DNA of 64,000 nucleotides from Pseudomonas mendocina (GTDB lineage Bacteria > Pseudomonadota > Gammaproteobacteria > Pseudomonadales > Pseudomonadaceae). Positions 1-12,522 of the stretch are shown here, in pieces (position 1 is the first letter of the stretch; each line of letters opens with the position of its first letter). The translations under genes and the position numbers were made by a program. The notes under the pieces were generated by a model. The model was given only the letters and a program-made list of their open reading frames with translations. It had not been told where the DNA came from and did not search any database. The DNA is taken from positions 3,410,001-3,474,000 of the forward strand of contig NZ_CP027657.1 of assembly GCF_003008615.1 (NCBI RefSeq), read 5' to 3'.

Positions 1-1253
<1,253 letters not shown>

Positions 1254-1309
1254 TCGTAGACACCTGCTTGCAGTAGAGGGCGCTTCGGCTATGCTGTCGC
1301 CGCCCTGAC

Positions 1310-1344
1310 AACGCCGCGAACGGCTCAGCCGCTCGCGGCGTTTT
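1310..1344 (+). terminator. Rho-independent terminator after secA
   Basis: A perfect stem AACGCCGCGA / TCGCGGCGTT with a 13-nt loop ends in TTTT, 57 bases after the secA stop. It separates secA from argJ. Confidence 0.85.
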
Positions 1345-1398
1345 ACCATCTCATTCGGTCGCTGAGGCGGCCACCGCACACTTGAAGGAGCGCACCTC

Positions 1399-2616
1399 AT
1401 GGCTGTTGGTCTTGGCCCGCTGTCTACCCTGCACCCTGTTCCTGGTTTCGAACTGGGCATCGCTTCGGCCGGCATCAAGCGCCCCGGGCGCAAGGATGTG
1501 GTGGTGATGCGCTGTGCCGAGGGCTCGCGCATTGCCGGGGTGACCACGACCAATGCCTTCTGCGCCGCGCCGGTACTGATTACCCGTGAGCGCCTCGGTG
1601 GCGAAGTGCGTTATCTGCTGACCAATACCGGCAATGCCAACGCCGGCACCGGTGCTGATGGCCTGGCACGCGCCCGTCGTTCCTGCGCGCGCCTGGCGGA
1701 ACTGACTGGGGTGGCGGAGAGCGCCGTACTGCCGTTTTCCACCGGTGTGATCGGCGAACCGTTGCCAGTAGAGAAAATCGAATCTGCCCTGCAGGCCGCC
1801 CTGGATGACCTCAAGGCCGACAACTGGGAAGCCGCAGCCACCGGCATCATGACCACCGATACCCTGCCCAAGGGTGCCAGTCGTCAGTTCCAGCACGATG
1901 GCGTGACCGTCACCGTAACCGGTATCAGTAAGGGCGCCGGGATGATCCGTCCGAACATGGCCACCATGCTCGGCTACATCGCCACCGACGCCAAGGTCGC
2001 CAAGGGCGTGCTGCAGGATCTGGTGCGCGATGCGGCGAACAAGTCCTTCAACCGCATCACCATCGACGGTGATACGTCCACCAACGACTGCTGCATGCTG
2101 ATCGCCACCGGCCAGGCGGCCCTGCCGGAAATCACCGAGGCCGCTGGCGAGCTGTTCGCCAAGCTCAAGCAAGCGGTTTTCGAGGTGTTCATGGAGGTGG
2201 CGCAGGCCATCGTCCGTGATGGTGAGGGGGCGACCAAGTTCGTCACCGTGCAGGTCAACGGTGGTGGTACCCATCAGGAATGCCTCGACGTGGCCTATGC
2301 CGTGGCTCATTCACCGCTGATCAAGACTGCGTTGTTCGCCTCCGACCCGAACTGGGGGCGTATCCTCGCTGCCGTTGGTTATGCCGGCGTGCCGCAGTTG
2401 GACGTGAGCAAGATCGACGTGTTCCTTGGTGAGGTCTGCATCGCCAGCAAGGGTTGCCGTGCAACCACTTACACAGAAGAGCAGGGCGCTGCAGTCATGG
2501 CGCGCGAAGAAATCACCATTCGTATCGAGTTGGGCCGCGGCACCTGCAGCGAAACCATCTGGACTACCGACCTGTCTCACGAATACGTGAAGATCAACGC
2601 CGAATACCGCACCTGA
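1399..2616 (+). CDS. argJ: Bifunctional glutamate N-acetyltransferase / N-acetylglutamate synthase ArgJ
   Basis: ArgJ transfers acetyl from N-acetylornithine to glutamate in the cyclic arginine pathway and, in bifunctional forms, also uses acetyl-CoA. The 405-residue length fits the family. The precursor cleaves itself between Ala and Thr. The motif [15 protein letters not shown] is present, with Thr189 as the predicted new N-terminal nucleophile of the beta chain. Also conserved are TNTGNANAGTG near the N-terminus and [13 protein letters not shown] near the C-terminus. The start has a good Shine-Dalgarno AAGGAG (1385-1390). secA and argJ are also neighbours in P. aeruginosa. Nothing looks broken. 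Confidence 0.97.
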   Translation: MAVGLGPLSTLHPVPGFELGIASAGIKRPGRKDVVVMRCAEGSRIAGVTTTNAFCAAPVLITRERLGGEVRYLLTNTGNANAGTGADGLARARRSCARLAELTGVAESAVLPFSTGVIGEPLPVEKIESALQAALDDLKADNWEAAATGIMTTDTLPKGASRQFQHDGVTVTVTGISKGAGMIRPNMATMLGYIATDAKVAKGVLQDLVRDAANKSFNRITIDGDTSTNDCCMLIATGQAALPEITEAAGELFAKLKQAVFEVFMEVAQAIVRDGEGATKFVTVQVNGGGTHQECLDVAYAVAHSPLIKTALFASDPNWGRILAAVGYAGVPQLDVSKIDVFLGEVCIASKGCRATTYTEEQGAAVMAREEITIRIELGRGTCSETIWTTDLSHEYVKINAEYRT

Positions 2617-2636
2617 TCCAAGCTGTTCAGAGGCCC

Positions 2637-2682
2637 ATTCCCGCTGCTCATGCCCCCATGACCAGCGGGAATTTGCGTTTTT
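2637..2682 (+). terminator. Terminator after argJ
   Basis: Stem ATTCCCGCTG (2637-2646) / CAGCGGGAAT (2663-2672), then TTGCGTTTTT. It lies between argJ and the glutathione S-transferase gene. Confidence 0.7.
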
Positions 2683-2738
2683 GGGGTTGGGCTTTTAACG
2701 TCCGTGGCAATTGAATGGTCGATGAAGGGAGCGCTCTG

Positions 2739-3371
2739 ATGGCACTGCAACTGGTGGTGGGTGACAAGAATTATTCGTCGTGGTCGCTGCGTGCGGCATT
2801 GGCGGTCGACCTGAGCGGCGCTGCCTGTGATGAGGTGCTGGTGCGGCTCTTCCAGCCCGACAGCCGCGCCCGTTTGTTGCGTCACTCACCCACTGGCAAG
2901 GTGCCCGTGCTGATCACGGAGCAGGGGCCGATCTGGGATTCGCTGGCCATTGCCGAATACCTGGCTGAAACCTACCCCGATGCGCAGTTGTGGCCGCGCG
3001 ACAGCTATGCACGGGCCGTGGCGCGCAGTGTTTGCGCCGAGATGCACAGCGGTTTCATCGCTCTGCGCAGCCATCTGCCGATGGATCTGGCACGTGACCA
3101 GGCGCTGGCCGAGATCCCCGCCGATGCGGCCGCGGACATCACCCGCATCTGCGCGCTATGGGCCGATTGCCGTAGCCGTTTTGGCAGCAGTGGCGAGTTC
3201 CTGTTCGGCCAGTTGAGCATCGCCGATGCCGTCTATGCTCCGGTGGCGGCGCGCCTGCGCAGTTATCGAGTGGAGCTGCCGGAGGTGGCGGCTGCCTACA
3301 TCGAAAGTCTCTATCGCTGGCCGGCCTTTGAGCGCTGGTATCAGGCTGCTCTGCAGGAGAATCGTGGATGA
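2739..3371 (+). CDS. Glutathione S-transferase family protein
   Basis: Cytosolic GST-fold protein of 210 residues. The N-terminal thioredoxin-like domain carries NYSSWSLRAAL, where Ser residues near position 12 are the likely glutathione-activating residues. It continues with GKVPVLI (cis-Pro loop) and DSLAIAEYLAE (glutathione gamma-glutamyl contact), followed by the all-helical domain. The start at 2739 is preferred over the upstream ATG at 2715 because GAAGGGAG lies 8 bases before it and homology begins with MALQLVVG. The stop overlaps the next start by four bases (ATGA), so translation is probably coupled with the Nudix/ThiE gene. The substrate is unknown. Confidence 0.9.
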   Translation: MALQLVVGDKNYSSWSLRAALAVDLSGAACDEVLVRLFQPDSRARLLRHSPTGKVPVLITEQGPIWDSLAIAEYLAETYPDAQLWPRDSYARAVARSVCAEMHSGFIALRSHLPMDLARDQALAEIPADAAADITRICALWADCRSRFGSSGEFLFGQLSIADAVYAPVAARLRSYRVELPEVAAAYIESLYRWPAFERWYQAALQENRG

Positions 3372-4309
3372 AACGTGTTCATGTGGCCGCGGCGGTCATC
3401 CTGGCTGAGGACGGCCGCATCCTCATTGCCAAGCGTCCGGACGACAAGCACCAGGGCGGTCTCTGGGAGTTTCCGGGGGGCAAGGTGGAAGAGGGCGAGG
3501 ATGTGCGCGTCGCCCTCGCACGTGAGCTGGAAGAAGAGTTGGGTATCCGGCCGACGGCGGCGCGGCCACTGATTCAGGTGCGCCATGATTATCCGGACAA
3601 GCAGGTACTGTTGGATGTCTGGGAGGTGTCGGCTTTCTCCGGTGAGCCGCATGGTGCGGAGGGCCAGCCGCTGGCGTGGGTGACCCAGCGGGAACTGCTC
3701 GACTATGAATTCCCGGCGGCCAATCGGCCCATTGTCGCCGCCGCACGGCTGCCCGCTGAGTATCTGATTACTCCGGAGGGGCTGGAACCTGCTGAGTTGA
3801 TGGCTGGCGTGCGTGCGGCATTGGCGCAGGGTGCTCGCTTGATCCAGCTGCGGGCTCCGAAGATGTTCGACCCGCAGTACCGCGATCTGGCCGTGGACAT
3901 ACAGGGCCTGTGCGCCGGTAAGGCGCAACTGATGCTCAAGGGGCCGCTGGAATGGTTGGGCGATTTCCCGGCCGCTGGTTGGCACCTGACCGCCGAGCAA
4001 CTGCGCAAGTACGCCAGCAGTGGTCGTCCGTTTCCCGAGCACCGCTGGTTGGCGGCGTCCTGCCACAGTGCCGAAGAACTGGCCCTGGCTGCGCAGATGG
4101 GCGTGGACTTCGTCACGCTGTCGCCAGTGCAGGCGACGGCGACTCATCCCGAGGCGCAGCCGCTTGGCTGGGACGCCGCCCGCGAATTGCTGGTCGGCTG
4201 CAACATCCCGGCTTATCTGCTCGGTGGTGTCGGGCCGGGTGATGTCGAGCGCGCCTGGCAGGCAGGGGCGCAAGGTGTCGCCGGTATCCGCGCGTTCTGG
4301 CCGGTGTAG
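3368..4309 (+). CDS. Nudix hydrolase (MutT-type) fused to a thiamine-phosphate-synthase-like domain
   Basis: Two-domain protein of 313 residues. Residues 1-130 are a MutT-like Nudix domain; the Nudix box spans residues 38-60 with GGKVEEGE, RELEEELGI and the metal-binding REXXEE core, as expected for removing oxidised nucleotides such as 8-oxo-dGTP. Residues about 135-313 are a ThiE/TenI-like TIM barrel (RLIQLRAPK, SCHSAEELALA, FVTLSPVQAT, YLLGGVGPGD). This fusion is standard in Pseudomonas next to secA/argJ. The role of the ThiE-like half is not established; I infer it is not the main thiamine synthase. The TAG stop is made by the repeat that begins at 4306. Confidence 0.9.
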   Translation: MKRVHVAAAVILAEDGRILIAKRPDDKHQGGLWEFPGGKVEEGEDVRVALARELEEELGIRPTAARPLIQVRHDYPDKQVLLDVWEVSAFSGEPHGAEGQPLAWVTQRELLDYEFPAANRPIVAAARLPAEYLITPEGLEPAELMAGVRAALAQGARLIQLRAPKMFDPQYRDLAVDIQGLCAGKAQLMLKGPLEWLGDFPAAGWHLTAEQLRKYASSGRPFPEHRWLAASCHSAEELALAAQMGVDFVTLSPVQATATHPEAQPLGWDAARELLVGCNIPAYLLGGVGPGDVERAWQAGAQGVAGIRAFWPV

Positions 4310-4369
4310 GGGGCACCGTGCGCACCAAGCAAGCACCGCGGTATTCCCGGTGTGCACGGCGCACCCTGC
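4306..4369. repeat. Inverted pair of TAGGGTGCGC-family repeats
   Basis: The left half GTAGGGGGCACCGTGCGCACC and the right half GGTGTGCACGGCGCACCCTGC form an imperfect inverted pair around a spacer of about 22 bases. It lies between the convergent Nudix and adenosyltransferase genes and contributes the TAG stop (4307-4309) of the former. Other copies are near 4408, 15094, 17945, 37853 and 53959. Confidence 0.75.
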
Positions 4370-4407
4370 CCAGCTAGTAAATGCCGTGTGACTCATGTCG
4401 CGTCACT

Positions 4408-4428
4408 GGGCGGCCCCGCGACACCCTA
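4408..4428 (-). repeat. Single half-copy of the same repeat family at the adenosyltransferase stop codon
   Basis: Read on the minus strand, TAGGGTGTCGCGGGGCCGCC starts with the TAG stop of the upstream-lying gene. The same 20 bases recur at 53960-53979, again beginning with the stop codon of a gene. Confidence 0.75.
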
Positions 4429-5001
4429 CGGCTTGTCCGCCGCCTTCCACAGCACTTCGGCGATGCCCTGGCGCTTGGCGATCAGGCGGGCGGCGACGAA
4501 CAGCAGGTCTGAGAGGCGGTTGACGTAGGCCAGGCCTTCGGCGCGTAGCGGCTCTACGGCGTTGAGGTGCTGGCAATGGCGTTCAGCACTGCGGGCGAAG
4601 CTGCGGCAGACATGGGCTTGTGCGATCAGGCGCGAGCCACCGGGCAGGATGAAGTTCTGCAACGGGCCGACCTCGTCGTTCCAGAGATCGATGGCTGCTT
4701 CCAGGCGTTCGATTTCGTCACTCTGCAACGCCTGGTAATCGGGCATGGCCAGCTCGCCACCGAGGTCGAACAGGCGGTGCTGACAAGGGGCCAGGGTCTC
4801 GATGATCTCTGCGAGCCCTGGCCATTGGCCCAATGCTTCCTGCAGATCGGCCAGCAGCAGGCCCAGTTGGCTATTCAGCGTATCGACTTCGCCGATGGCC
4901 TCGATACGTGGATGATCCTTGCCTACCCGGCGGCCATCGGCCAGGCCGGTCTCGCCTCTGTCGCCGGTACGCGTATAGATCTTGGAAAGACGGTAACCCA
5001 T
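4426..5001 (-). CDS. Cob(I)alamin adenosyltransferase, PduO type
   Basis: Transfers the 5'-deoxyadenosyl group of ATP to cob(I)alamin, making coenzyme B12. The N-terminus MGYRLSKIYTRTGDRGETGL carries the TRTGDxGxT ATP-binding motif typical of PduO/MMAB proteins. The middle has the conserved RIEAIGEVDTLNSQLG, and the C-terminal helix has LRAEGLAYVNRLSDLLFVAAR. The 191-residue length is normal. It starts 3 bases after the stop of the sensor-kinase gene on the same strand, so the two are probably co-transcribed. The stop codon is formed by a repeat half-copy. Confidence 0.92.
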   Translation of the reverse strand: MGYRLSKIYTRTGDRGETGLADGRRVGKDHPRIEAIGEVDTLNSQLGLLLADLQEALGQWPGLAEIIETLAPCQHRLFDLGGELAMPDYQALQSDEIERLEAAIDLWNDEVGPLQNFILPGGSRLIAQAHVCRSFARSAERHCQHLNAVEPLRAEGLAYVNRLSDLLFVAARLIAKRQGIAEVLWKAADKP

Positions 5002-5004
5002 GGC

Positions 5005-7026
5005 TCAGTGCCCTGTGCTGGTATCGAAAGTGGCGTTCATCGGCAGTCGAAGGGTAAAGCAGGTGCCCTGGCCAGCGGTGGATTGCACTTCCATCTGTCC
5101 TTTGTGATTATTGGTGACGATGAAATAGGAAACGGCCAGACCTAGGCCGGTGCCCTGGCCGACTTCCTTGGTGGTGAAGAACGGTTCGAAGATGCGCTTG
5201 CGTACGGCCTCGCTCATGCCGGTGCCATTGTCCTCCACCTGAACCTCCGCCCAGTTGCCGGCCAGGCGCGTACGCAGGGTGATGCGCCCAGGCTCGTGGT
5301 CATCGTCACGTTGGTGGATGGCCTGTGCGGCATTTTTCAGCAGGTTGAGCAGCACCTGTTCAAGCTCATTGGCGGTCGCGGCCACTGGCCCCAGATTGGG
5401 GTCGAAGTCACGGACGATCTGCAGGGCCTTGAAGTCGAAACTGTCGGCCAGGTCGAAGTCGTTGCCGGCGATTTCCAGTGCCTGATCGATCAGCGCCGGC
5501 AAGTCGCAGGGCGCCAACTGGCGGTCGCTGCGGCGGCTGAAGCTGAGCATGTGGGTGACGATCTTGGCGGCGCGCTGACCGGCCTGCTGAATGCCATCGA
5601 GCAGGCGCGGTATCTCGCGTCCCTCCATATACCGTTCGATGGCCTGCAGGCTCACGCCAGCCTGCTCGGCCTGTTCCAGGTTCTTCTCCAGCTCGGGTGA
5701 GAGGCGTCGGCGAATGTTCTGCACGTTGTGCAGGATGGCGCCGAGCGGATTATTGATCTCGTGAGCCATGCCGGCAGCGAGGCCGCCGACGGAAAGCATC
5801 TTCTCCGATTGCACCATCATCTCTTCCAGCGAGAGACGCTGGGTGATGTCGTCGATGCGAATCACCACGCCACGCCCGGTGCCGCCCATCAGTGGGTAGA
5901 ACGTCAGGGCGTAGTGCCGCGGCTCTTCGTTCTTGTGCCAGGTAACGCGCTCGATCTTCTCTACCCGGTGTTGTTCGGCCGTGCGCTTGAGCTTGGCGAG
6001 AAAGGGCTTGAGCGGCGGGAAGGCGAGGAATACCGGCTGGTTCAGCGCTTCGTCCAGGCGCGTGCCGGAGAGGACGCTGGCTTCCTGATTCCACTGGGTG
6101 ACGTAGAGCTGTTCGTCGAGGGCGATCAGCGCCGAGGGCATGGAGTCGATGATGCTGTTGAGGTAGTTCTGGAAGCCGGTGAGCTTCTTCTCGATCTTGC
6201 TGCGAACCTGCACTTCCAGTTCCAGCTTGCGGTTGGAGTGGCGGGTTTCCTCGGCCAGGTTCTGTGCCTGGTCGAAGGCTTGCTGGGCATCGTCGCGGGC
6301 GCGTTTGAGCTGCTGTTCACGGGCCTCCATGCGCATCAGCATGGTGTTGAAGGCATCGGCCAGGCCGCCAATCTCATCGCGGTTGCCGCGGGTGGCACGC
6401 AGGGCATAGTTCTCCTCACGCGTAACCTGGCGCGACAGCTCCTCTAGGCGGCGGATCGGGCGAGTCACCAGGCGCTTGATCTGCCGGGCGACCAGTAGCC
6501 AGAGCAGCACGCTCAAGGCCAGGATCACCAGGCTGGCAGTCAGGGTGCCGGTATAGAACGCGCCCGGCAGTTCGCTGGAGGCCACCAGCAGCAGTGATCC
6601 GGGGCGCCCGCTGGGGTGGGGCAACTCCACCAGCAGATTGGTGCGAAAGGCCGTTTCCCGCCAGCTCTCCAGTTCGCTCAGCTGTTGAGGCAGGCGCAGT
6701 TTTTCGCCGCGTTGCAACTGCGCCAGGCTGACGCCGTTGCTGTCGTAGATCACCGCTGCACGCAGCGGCGCGTAATCGTCCAGACGCTTGAGCAGGGCTT
6801 CGGCCGAGGCGGGCGAGTACAAGGCTTCCTTGCTCAACGCCGGGCTGGCGATCAGCCGGCCGAGCGTATGCAGGGCCTGTGGCGCCATGCTCTGCTGGGT
6901 GATCCAGTAGGCTGCGCTGATAAAGGTCAGGTTGGCGATCAACAGTACGGCGGCGACCAGCACCAGCAGTGCCGCGAGCAACTTGCGGCCGACGGGAAGA
7001 TTTTCGAGGTGCTGGCGCAGTTTCAT
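5005..7026 (-). CDS. Membrane sensor histidine kinase (HAMP-PAS-HisKA-HATPase)
   Basis: Protein of 673 residues. A membrane segment at about 18-40 is followed by a periplasmic sensor of about 120 residues, a second membrane segment (about 162-181), a HAMP linker ([16 protein letters not shown]), a coiled coil (about 230-285), a PAS domain (about 285-395), and the H-box [15 protein letters not shown] with phospho-acceptor His422. The ATPase domain shows [10 protein letters not shown] (N box), VEDNGTGM and [11 protein letters not shown] (G boxes). It resembles the NtrB/KinB-like class with an asparagine-rich H box. Its position next to panE and the receiver protein at 8069-9031 matches P. aeruginosa PA4398, which is reported to affect swarming and biofilm formation (from memory). 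The signal is unknown. Confidence 0.9.
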   Translation of the reverse strand: MKLRQHLENLPVGRKLLAALLVLVAAVLLIANLTFISAAYWITQQSMAPQALHTLGRLIASPALSKEALYSPASAEALLKRLDDYAPLRAAVIYDSNGVSLAQLQRGEKLRLPQQLSELESWRETAFRTNLLVELPHPSGRPGSLLLVASSELPGAFYTGTLTASLVILALSVLLWLLVARQIKRLVTRPIRRLEELSRQVTREENYALRATRGNRDEIGGLADAFNTMLMRMEAREQQLKRARDDAQQAFDQAQNLAEETRHSNRKLELEVQVRSKIEKKLTGFQNYLNSIIDSMPSALIALDEQLYVTQWNQEASVLSGTRLDEALNQPVFLAFPPLKPFLAKLKRTAEQHRVEKIERVTWHKNEEPRHYALTFYPLMGGTGRGVVIRIDDITQRLSLEEMMVQSEKMLSVGGLAAGMAHEINNPLGAILHNVQNIRRRLSPELEKNLEQAEQAGVSLQAIERYMEGREIPRLLDGIQQAGQRAAKIVTHMLSFSRRSDRQLAPCDLPALIDQALEIAGNDFDLADSFDFKALQIVRDFDPNLGPVAATANELEQVLLNLLKNAAQAIHQRDDDHEPGRITLRTRLAGNWAEVQVEDNGTGMSEAVRKRIFEPFFTTKEVGQGTGLGLAVSYFIVTNNHKGQMEVQSTAGQGTCFTLRLPMNATFDTSTGH

Positions 7027-7103
7027 CGGGTTGTCGTGGCGATGGGTGGAAGCGGCAGGTTAGCGCGGCTGTCTGGCCATTGCCACGTCAATGCGGCACT
7101 CAT

Positions 7104-7158
7104 GTAGGGCAGGTGCAACCCGCCAGACTGCGAGTGGCGGGTTACACCCGCCCTGCCG
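7104..7158. repeat. REP-like inverted repeat between kinase and panE genes
   Basis: GTAGGGCAGGTGCAACCCGCC is followed after a 9-base loop by TGGCGGGTTACACCCGCCCT, an almost perfect hairpin. It shares the GTAGGG start with the other repeat family but has a different body. It fills most of the 134-base gap before the kinase gene. Confidence 0.7.
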
Positions 7159-7160
7159 CC

Positions 7161-9031
<1,871 letters not shown>

Positions 9032-9086
9032 GGGGCAGGCTCGCAGGCAGATAGGAAGGACGCCAAACGGCGTGTATGAGACTGGT

Positions 9087-9092
9087 TATAAT
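9087..9092 (+). promoter_or_regulatory. Candidate -10 hexamer for yajQ
   Basis: A perfect TATAAT lies in the 138-base divergent gap between the response-regulator gene and yajQ, 78 bases before the yajQ start. No clear TTGACA-like -35 sits at 16-18 bases, so the assignment is tentative. Confidence 0.4.
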
Positions 9093-9169
9093 GGGCTCGC
9101 CATAGTTATCGTCAAGTCAGGCGCGCTCACTCCGTGAAGAGTATCGCGCCGTCCATCAGGAGCAAGCTC

Positions 9170-9649
9170 ATGCCTTCGTTCGACGTGGTGTCGGAACTGG
9201 ACAAACACGAACTGACCAATGCGGTCGACAACGCCATTAAGGAACTGGATCGCCGTTTCGATCTGCGCGGCAAGTGCAGCATCGAAAGCAAGGACAAGGC
9301 CCTGACCTTGACCGCGGAAGCCGAGTTCATGCTCGAGCAGATGCTCGATATCGTGCGCAGCAGCCTGATCAAACGCAAGATCGACTGCCAGTGCATGGAA
9401 ACCAAGGAGCCCTATGCCTCGGGCAAGGTGATGAAGCAGGAAGTCACTTTCCGCGAAGGCATCGACAAGGAACTGGCGAAGAAGATCGTCGCGCATATCA
9501 AGGAAGCCAAGCTCAAGGTTCAGGCCGCCATTCAGGGCGAGCAGGTACGGGTTACCGGCAAGAAGCGTGATGACCTGCAAGAGGCCATCGCTGCGCTGCG
9601 GGCTCATGAGTTCGGCATGCCGCTGCAGTACAACAACTTCCGCGACTGA
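9170..9649 (+). CDS. yajQ: YajQ family cyclic-di-GMP-binding protein
   Basis: Small cytoplasmic protein of 159 residues with two ferredoxin-like half-domains. Family members bind nucleotides, and some bind cyclic di-GMP and act as transcriptional co-regulators. It starts with the canonical [20 protein letters not shown] and ends with the conserved [14 protein letters not shown]. The start at 9170 is chosen over an in-frame ATG at 9134 because homology begins there and CAGGAGC precedes it. It diverges from the degenerate-GGDEF gene, placing two c-di-GMP-related proteins back to back. Confidence 0.94.
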   Translation: MPSFDVVSELDKHELTNAVDNAIKELDRRFDLRGKCSIESKDKALTLTAEAEFMLEQMLDIVRSSLIKRKIDCQCMETKEPYASGKVMKQEVTFREGIDKELAKKIVAHIKEAKLKVQAAIQGEQVRVTGKKRDDLQEAIAALRAHEFGMPLQYNNFRD

Positions 9650-9758
9650 TTCCCGCCCTGAGGGAACCTAGACCCCCTCGCTCGCGTCGACTCTTCTGTT
9701 GCCCTGACCGCCATGGCTTGCCGTGGCGGTTCTGTTTCGTGCGCAGAAGGAGCGTCCA

Positions 9759-10589
9759 ATGGATATGAATGTCGATGAACTGGTCAGGCTGTCCGAGGCC
9801 TGGCTGCCAGTGGTGTTGCAATATAGCGGCAAGCTGATGCTGGCGTTGGTCACGCTGGTCATCGGCTGGTGGCTGATTGGCCGGTTGACCGCAAGTGTCG
9901 GGCGCTTGCTCGAAGGGCGTCGAGTCGATCGCGCCTTGAGCAGCTTCATCGATAGCCTGATCGGCATCGTGCTGAAGATCCTGCTGGTGATCAGCGTGGC
10001 GTCGATGATCGGTGTGGAAACCACTTCCTTCATCGCCATGATCGGTGCCGCCGGGTTGGCCATCGGCCTGGCCTTGCAGGGCAGCCTGGCGAATTTCGCC
10101 GGCGGCGTGCTGATCATGCTGTTTCGCCCATTCAAGGCGGGCGACTTCATCGAGGCCCAGGGTATTTCCGGCTCGGTCGATTACATCCAGATCTTCCATA
10201 CGGTCTTGCGTACGGGCGACAACAAGACGGTGATCGTGCCCAACGGGACGTTGTCCAACGGCATCATCACCAACCACTCGCGCCAGGCGACGCGGCAGAT
10301 TCTCTACGACGTGAAGCTCGACTACGACGCCGATCTGGCCAAGGCGCGCCAGGTTCTGCTGGAACTGTCCAAGGATTCGCGCGTGCAACAGCAGCCGGCG
10401 CCCGTGGTGGTGGTGGCCAGTCTGACCGAGAGTTCGATCAACCTGTCGCTGCGCATGTGGACGGCAGCCAGCGATTATTGGAGCGTGATCTTCATGCTCA
10501 ACGAGAACGTGCGTGATCGCCTGCGTGCCGAAGGCGTGGAGCTGGCGCAGCCGCCGCGTGTGGTGCAGGTGGTGCAACAGGGGCGTTAG
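9759..10589 (+). CDS. Small-conductance mechanosensitive channel, MscS family
   Basis: Inner-membrane tension-gated channel of 276 residues, the size of E. coli MscS. Three membrane helices are visible (about 25-45, 62-85, 92-115). The pore-lining TM3 has the Gly/Ala pattern GAAGLAIGLALQGSLANFAGG. The beta domain follows with FRPFKAGDFIE and VPNGTLSNGIITNHS. The start at 9759 has AGAAGGAG seven bases upstream. It should release solutes on hypo-osmotic shock. A bidirectional terminator follows. Confidence 0.94.
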   Translation: MDMNVDELVRLSEAWLPVVLQYSGKLMLALVTLVIGWWLIGRLTASVGRLLEGRRVDRALSSFIDSLIGIVLKILLVISVASMIGVETTSFIAMIGAAGLAIGLALQGSLANFAGGVLIMLFRPFKAGDFIEAQGISGSVDYIQIFHTVLRTGDNKTVIVPNGTLSNGIITNHSRQATRQILYDVKLDYDADLAKARQVLLELSKDSRVQQQPAPVVVVASLTESSINLSLRMWTAASDYWSVIFMLNENVRDRLRAEGVELAQPPRVVQVVQQGR

Positions 10590-10625
10590 CAGGCTGCGCT
10601 CTGCTCTCAGGTGTCTCTGTGACCG

Positions 10626-10659
10626 AAAAGGCCGCGCTTCGAAAGAATGCGCGGCCTTT
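10626..10659. terminator. Bidirectional terminator between mscS and ampG
   Basis: AAAAGGCCGCGC (10626-10637) pairs with GCGCGGCCTTT (10649-10659). An A-tract on one side and a T-tract on the other serve the two convergent genes. Confidence 0.85.
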
Positions 10660-10664
10660 GTCTG

Positions 10665-12482
10665 TCAGCTCTTCAGGGCATCCGCTGTGGGTTGTGCCGC
10701 CGCCGTTGGGGTGGTGTCGCCATTGCCCTGGCGCTTGTCGCGCCGCCACTGGATCACGATGAGGATCAAGGTCGGTATGCCCATTACCGCGGTCGCGAGG
10801 AAGAACTGGGCGTAGCCGAGCTTTTCCACCATCACACCCGAGTAGCCGCCGATCAACCGGGGCAGCAGCAGCATGATGGAGCTGAGCAGGGCGTATTGGG
10901 TGGCCGAGAACTTCAGGTTGGTGAGGCTGGAGAGGTAGGCGACGAACGCCGACGTGGCCAGACCGGCACTGAAGTTATCGGCTGAGATGGTCAGGGTCAG
11001 CATTGGCAGATGCGGCCCCATGTTCACCAGCAGCATGAACAGCAGGTTGGTCGCCGCCGAGGCGGCCGCGCCGATCAGCAGGATCGGCATGATGCCGAAG
11101 CGCACGATCAGCAGCCCGCCGACGCCGGCACCGAGCAGCGTCATGACCAGACCGAACAGTTTGCTGACGCTGGCGATCTGTTCCTTGGTGAAGCCCTGGT
11201 CGATGTAGAAGACGTTGGCCATCACCCCCATCACCGTGTCGGACAGGCGATAGGTGGCGATCAGCGCCAGTAGCAGCAGCGCCTGCCAGCGATAGCGCAC
11301 GATGAAGTCGTTGACCGGGGTCAGCACTGGCGCCATGCCGCCCCAGAACAGGCTGGAAATGGACAGGGCGGTGAGGACGCTATAGAGCAGTGCACGCAGG
11401 AAGGCGCGGTCGTAGTAGAGCAGATCCTGCAGGCTGAGCTGACCTTGCCAGACCAGATGCAGATCGCTGTCGTAGAACTGGGTGAACATCGCCGGTACCG
11501 AGATCAACAGGATGATCAGCAGCAGTACCGAGAGCAGTTGGTGGAAGAAACCGTAGCGTTCTGTCGCCGTCTTCAGCACGGGCGCCAGGCCGCCCCAGGC
11601 CAGGCCGGAAACGGAGATGCAGGTCAGGGTCGTGTAGAGCATGGCGCGCAGGAAGGCGCGGTCGTTGTAGAGCAGATCGTGCGGTGTGAGATCGCCCTGC
11701 AGCATGAGCATCAGGTCGCTCTGGTAGAACTGGATGAACATGGTCGGCACGGAGATCACCAGGGTGATCACCGCCAGCAAGGCGAGCGATTGCAGCAGGA
11801 AACCGTGCTTGGGTGGTGCCGCTCGGGTTTGCACAGGCGCCGTGGGTTCGCGCATCCACAGGGTGGTGATCAGCCCTGGCAGCATCAGCAGGGCGAAGAC
11901 CAGGTAGGTGCCGGTCCAGGCGCTGAACTGATATTCCTTGGCGGTCGAGCCGAAGCCCTCTGCCAGGTAGAGGGCACCGGCCGTGGCAAGCAGTGCGGCA
12001 ACCCGGTAGCCGGCCATGTAGGCGGCTGCCAGTGCGGCCTGGCGATTGTCTTCGGCGATCTCCAGGCGATAGGCGTCCACCGCGATATCCTGGGTGGCCG
12101 ATGCGAAGGCGACCAATACCGCCAGACCGATCAGGCTGCTGAGCTGGGTCTGCGGGTCGTAGTTGGCCATACCCAGCAGACCGATGGCGATCAGGCACTG
12201 CGACAGAACCAGCCAGGAACGGCGGCGCCCCAGTTTGCCCAGCAACGGCAAACGCCATTGGTCGAGCATCGGTGCCCACACCCATTTGAAGGCGTAAGCC
12301 AGGCCGATCAGGCTGGCGAAACCGATGGTCTCACGCGCTACGCCGGCTTCGCGCAGCCATACGGAGAGGGTGGAGAACACCAGCATGTAGGGCAGGCCGG
12401 CAGCGAAACCGAGCAGGAGCAGCGCCAGCGTTGCGGGGCTGGCGTAGGCAGCGAGGGCTTCTCGCCAGGATTTGCGTGGCAT
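10665..12482 (-). CDS. ampG: Muropeptide permease AmpG with internal 84-residue duplication
   Basis: Major-facilitator transporter that imports GlcNAc-anhydroMurNAc peptides from the periplasm for cell-wall recycling; it also supplies the signal for AmpR-controlled beta-lactamase. The 605 residues begin MPRKSWREALAAY, with the family motif LGFAAGLPYMLVFSTLSVWLR folded into the first helices. The start is set at 12482, since 30 further residues upstream have no family similarity. A segment at about 239-303 (ISVPTMFIQFYQSDL, DLLYNDRAFLRAMLY) recurs at about 323-387 (ISVPAMFTQFYDSDL, DLLYYDRAFLRALLY) with an exact 84-codon period. This accounts for the length over the roughly 490-residue E. coli protein. 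P. aeruginosa AmpG is also long (about 594), so the duplication may be ancestral in the genus. Confidence 0.95.
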   Translation of the reverse strand: MPRKSWREALAAYASPATLALLLLGFAAGLPYMLVFSTLSVWLREAGVARETIGFASLIGLAYAFKWVWAPMLDQWRLPLLGKLGRRRSWLVLSQCLIAIGLLGMANYDPQTQLSSLIGLAVLVAFASATQDIAVDAYRLEIAEDNRQAALAAAYMAGYRVAALLATAGALYLAEGFGSTAKEYQFSAWTGTYLVFALLMLPGLITTLWMREPTAPVQTRAAPPKHGFLLQSLALLAVITLVISVPTMFIQFYQSDLMLMLQGDLTPHDLLYNDRAFLRAMLYTTLTCISVSGLAWGGLAPVLKTATERYGFFHQLLSVLLLIILLISVPAMFTQFYDSDLHLVWQGQLSLQDLLYYDRAFLRALLYSVLTALSISSLFWGGMAPVLTPVNDFIVRYRWQALLLLALIATYRLSDTVMGVMANVFYIDQGFTKEQIASVSKLFGLVMTLLGAGVGGLLIVRFGIMPILLIGAAASAATNLLFMLLVNMGPHLPMLTLTISADNFSAGLATSAFVAYLSSLTNLKFSATQYALLSSIMLLLPRLIGGYSGVMVEKLGYAQFFLATAVMGIPTLILIVIQWRRDKRQGNGDTTPTAAAQPTADALKS

Positions 12483-12522
12483 TGGCTCGAATCTAAGGTG
12501 GGGGTGGTTCGTAGGGCGCACT

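Noticed and set aside
1351..2310. 319-codon antisense frame across argJ
   Set aside because: Shadow of argJ, whose catalytic motif is intact.
10665..12482. AmpG read as two fused or frameshifted genes
   Set aside because: The frame is continuous and the duplication is in phase; no stop or shift is needed.
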